From: a virus
Length of the DNA stretch: 21,104 nt
Reading direction: 5' to 3' (one strand)
Virus record (IMG/VR): IMGVR_UViG_3300048790_000086
Location: 1 to 21,104 of that record
Positions within the stretch are counted from its first letter, which is position 1. The number at the start of each line of letters is the position of its first letter. The notes beneath the pieces were generated by a model. That model did not search any database. It was given only the letters and a program-made list of their open reading frames with translations, and was not told the DNA's origin. Below are positions 18,355 to 21,104 of this stretch, in pieces. A program made the translations under genes and the position numbers.

Positions 18355-21104
18355 TGCGTTGGTTATGGGCGTTGTTGTTCCTTCTCCCGATTGCCGCGCA
18401 AGCGCAACCGGCATGCACGGCACAGGCGCCGAATGCGCCGGCGTGCTTATCGCGAGCGGTCAATCCGGTCTATACGGATATTGTTGATGGTCAGCAGGGT
18501 ATAGGGCCGTCTCGCGCAAACCAGAGTGTGCAGTTTTCGCTCCTGCAACTTATCCAGATGAACCATACCACTTCGCCGGTTGCCGCGAACAACGGTGGCG
18601 GAACGCAGACGCTGGGCGTGTGGACATCGTATCTCAATGGCACGGCCGACCCGAATCCGGTCAATTTCGGCAACACATTCACGCTATCCGGGATTACTGG
18701 CTCGACGCAATGTCTGCATGTGAGCACGCTGGGCGTTGTCAGCGGGACGGGCGTGGATTGTGGCGCTGGAGGTGGCGGCGGCGTGAACGCTGGCACGGCC
18801 GGGCAGATGGCGTGGTATGCCGCATCCGGCGCGACGGTCTCGGGGAATGCGAACGTCACCGTCAATCTTGGCGCACTGGCACTGGGGTCGGCCGGTGTTG
18901 GCGGGTCGGTTGTCCTCAACGGCGCGACATCGGGAACCACTACGCTCGCGCCGAACTCGACGGCATCCGGGACTATCACATTCCCCGCTGCGACAGACAC
19001 GGTTGCGCTGCTGACCGCGACGCAGACCTTGACCGGCAAAACCATATCAGGCGCGTCGAATACGATTTCCGCGATCGGCAATGGATCGCTGACCAACTCG
19101 TCGATCACCTTTGGCGGGCAAGCCGTGGCGCTGGGCGCGTCGGCCGGTGTGCAGGGCAATGGCGCGCTGGTCCAACTCTCCACGGGCACGTTGACGAGCG
19201 GCGATTGTCTGAAAGCCGATGCAAATGGCAACGTCGTCGATGCTGGTGCGGCGTGCTCGCTGTCGGGCAGCGGGACGGTGAACGCCGGCACGGGCGGCCA
19301 ACTGAGCTGGTATGCCACGAATGGATCGGCGGTTTCGGGCAACGCGAACGCGACGATATCCCTCGGGGCACTGACACTCGGATCGTCCGGTGTCGGCGGC
19401 TCCGTGGCGTTCAACGGTGCGACGTCCGGCACCACAACGCTGGCGCCAACGGCGGTTGCCGGCTCCACGACGATCACCATGCCGGCCGCAACGGACACCA
19501 TGGCGCTACTCGCGGCAGCGCAGACCCTGACAAACAAGACAATGTCAGGATCGTCCAACACATTTAGCGCGATAGCCAATGCGTCACTGACAAATTCATC
19601 GATGACGTTCGGTGGCCAAAGCGTTGCATTGGGCGCCTCCGCGACGGTGCAGGGGAACGGCGCCAAGATACAACTTGGAACCGGCACGCTCACGAGCGGT
19701 GACTGTCTGTCTGCGGACGCCAATGCGAACGTGGTTGACGCTGGGGGTCCATGCACAACCGGAGGCGGAGGTGGCACTGTAACCGCCGGTACGGCGCACC
19801 AACTCGCCTGGTATTCGGCGTCTGGCTCTACGGTTGTCGGGTTGGCATCGGCCAACAATGGCGTCCTTGTCACCAGCGGGACGGGCGTTCCTTCGATCTC
19901 ATCGACGCTGCCGGCAAGCCTTAGTGCCACGTCCATGACGCTGGTAACACCAGCGCTTGGCACGCCGGCTTCGGGGGTGATGACCAACGTAACCGGCCTG
20001 CCGCTGACTTCGGCCGTCACTGGCATCCTGCCATCGGCCAACGGCGGAACGGGCGTCAATAATGGCGCGACGCTGACCATGGCCGGCAACATCACATTCT
20101 CTGGTGCCTTTACCCAAACGTTTACCGCTACCAGCAACACCTCGGTAACGCTGCCCATTTCTGGCACGCTGATTACAACCTCCGCCATTCCATCGGCCGC
20201 GACAACCGCGCCTGAGTGCGGCAGCGGTGGTGCGGGTGCGGTTTCAACGTGTTCCGCGACGATGGTTCTCCCGAATGGCACCACGGCAACAACGCAGATC
20301 GCCAACGATGGATCGACCAAGGTCGCGACAACGGCCTATGTTGCGACGCCTGGTGCGATCACGCCTACGAACGTCACAGCCAGCGGCCAGATTATCGGCA
20401 TGGGCACGTCCACCAATGACAATGCCTGCGCGGGTTGCATTGGAGAGTTCCAGACCGCGACGGCATCGAGTGTATCTGTCTCAACGGGGACGGCGGCAAA
20501 CGTCACCAGCCTGACGCTTACGGGCGGCGATTGGGATGTGTGGGGGGTCTGCTCTTTCAATCCGGCCGGCTCGACGACTGTTCAGTCTATCGGATGCAGC
20601 ACGAGTTCGACAACCGCGACGTTCGGCGGGTTGGGTTTAGCGCAAGCCCTGACAAACACGTTCCAAACCGGATCGGCTCAAGCTCTGGACGCGCCGGTTG
20701 CGCGGTACTCTATCTCGTCCTCGTCGCCTGGCTCGCCGGTTACGTGGAACCCGGCAGACGAAACTCTGATCAGCCTCTCAAACGCGAACCTTACGGCTAC
20801 GTCCACGGGCGCACATCAGTCGGCTTTTGTCCGCGCAACCACGTCCTACACAACCGGCAAATACTGTTTCCAGGAGACCGCCAGCACTCTGACCGCTAAC
20901 TGGACGGCGGGGATTGCCAATTCGACCTATGCTTATCCGACGCTACTTGGGTCTGATGCGAACGGGATCGGCATTGACCCAGGCCCAAACCCCGGCAATC
21001 AGGCGATTTATTACAACAATGTCCTGCTTTCAGCCGGGTCTGGCGTCAGCGCGAACGGTGATCCTATCGTTATATGTGCTGATTTGGGAGCGAAAAAGGC
21101 GTGG
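18354..21104 (+). CDS. Tail-fibre-like repeat protein with signal peptide, partial
   Basis: The frame is open from ATG 18354 to the right edge (917 codons, no stop). The N-terminus is a clear Sec signal: MRWLWALLFLLPIAAQA with AQA before residue 18. This is unusual for a tail protein. Two tandem copies of a domain of about 165 residues follow (codons at 18783 and 19278), each ending TSGDC and a VVDAG segment, with a partial third start at 19779. Each contains SLTNSSITFGGQAVALG-type repeats known from phage tail fibres. A PALGTPASGV and LPSANGGTG section follows, also typical. The C-terminal part visible here has Cys-rich beta segments. Function is likely host recognition; the end is missing. 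Confidence 0.7.
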   Translation, partial: MRWLWALLFLLPIAAQAQPACTAQAPNAPACLSRAVNPVYTDIVDGQQGIGPSRANQSVQFSLLQLIQMNHTTSPVAANNGGGTQTLGVWTSYLNGTADPNPVNFGNTFTLSGITGSTQCLHVSTLGVVSGTGVDCGAGGGGGVNAGTAGQMAWYAASGATVSGNANVTVNLGALALGSAGVGGSVVLNGATSGTTTLAPNSTASGTITFPAATDTVALLTATQTLTGKTISGASNTISAIGNGSLTNSSITFGGQAVALGASAGVQGNGALVQLSTGTLTSGDCLKADANGNVVDAGAACSLSGSGTVNAGTGGQLSWYATNGSAVSGNANATISLGALTLGSSGVGGSVAFNGATSGTTTLAPTAVAGSTTITMPAATDTMALLAAAQTLTNKTMSGSSNTFSAIANASLTNSSMTFGGQSVALGASATVQGNGAKIQLGTGTLTSGDCLSADANANVVDAGGPCTTGGGGGTVTAGTAHQLAWYSASGSTVVGLASANNGVLVTSGTGVPSISSTLPASLSATSMTLVTPALGTPASGVMTNVTGLPLTSAVTGILPSANGGTGVNNGATLTMAGNITFSGAFTQTFTATSNTSVTLPISGTLITTSAIPSAATTAPECGSGGAGAVSTCSATMVLPNGTTATTQIANDGSTKVATTAYVATPGAITPTNVTASGQIIGMGTSTNDNACAGCIGEFQTATASSVSVSTGTAANVTSLTLTGGDWDVWGVCSFNPAGSTTVQSIGCSTSSTTATFGGLGLAQALTNTFQTGSAQALDAPVARYSISSSSPGSPVTWNPADETLISLSNANLTATSTGAHQSAFVRATTSYTTGKYCFQETASTLTANWTAGIANSTYAYPTLLGSDANGIGIDPGPNPGNQAIYYNNVLLSAGSGVSANGDPIVICADLGAKKAW
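18783..19778 (+). repeat. Tandem 165-codon domain repeat in the fibre gene
   Basis: The first copy starts at 18783 and the second at 19278 (495 bases on); a partial third starts at 19779 (501 bases on). Matching landmarks are the VNAGT start, the NGATSGTTTLAP segment, the LTNSS repeat and the SGDCL-x-ADAN end. DNA differs mostly at third codon positions, so the duplication is old and the protein sequence has been kept. Confidence 0.85.

Noticed and set aside
18491-20320. 609-codon minus-strand ORF
   Set aside because: It is antisense to the repeat-rich fibre frame, has Pro/Val/Ala-rich periodic sequence that mirrors the repeats, and has no ribosome-binding site. The forward frame shows signal peptide and fibre motifs.
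1-21104. Search for tRNA genes, CRISPR arrays, insertion sequences and att sites
   Set aside because: I saw no cloverleaf with a GTTCRANNC arm, no spaced exact repeats, no transposase and no integrase with flanking repeats.

Overview
The window reads as a stretch of a tailed (podovirus-like) phage or prophage genome, probably from an alphaproteobacterial host. Phage identity rests on a primase-helicase of the VapE type, a complete small plus large terminase pair, a T7-type head-to-tail connector (portal), a phage HNH-type DNA-binding endonuclease-like protein and a tail-fibre-like repeat protein. The host guess is an inference from the fairly GC-rich, alphaproteobacteria-like protein style. 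No integrase, tRNA, attachment site or CRISPR array is visible, so whether it is integrated cannot be settled here.

Layout. Positions 1-370 are a degenerate five-base-periodic NGGCN array with no credible gene. A replication operon follows on the + strand (476-3210): a ribbon-helix-helix regulator, a SpoVG-like protein and a 748-residue primase-helicase, behind two candidate sigma70 promoters and a perfect inverted repeat. Next is an AT-rich stretch (3211-3577) with repeated RTGTTCCA motifs, the best origin candidate. An ATP-grasp enzyme of the R2K type (3578-4294) and a 57-codon ORF end the left + strand unit.

Positions 4574-8198 hold twelve small tightly packed genes on the - strand. Only one is recognisable (a DnaJ-like zinc finger). 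Several share near-identical ribosome-binding leaders. Their direction, size and position suggest an early or accessory (host-takeover or counter-defence) operon. A divergent control region with two tandem palindromes 21 bp apart (8240-8271) separates it from the packaging genes.

Positions 8342-15041 begin with terS and terL and continue as a chain of small ORFs, many joined by ATGA, GTGA or TAATG overlaps. Among them are three tiny single-membrane-span ORFs, an Xre-type regulator and a pair of Cys-rich paralogues. One gene points the other way (13263-13910) and looks like a moron. A rho-independent terminator lies just before the portal gene (15168-17051).

After the portal come an AT-rich HNH-type gene that looks inserted, a 147-residue protein, and a large repeat-rich tail-fibre-like protein with a Sec-type signal peptide, open at the right edge. 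No major capsid, scaffold or tail-tube gene was recognised and these presumably lie outside the window.
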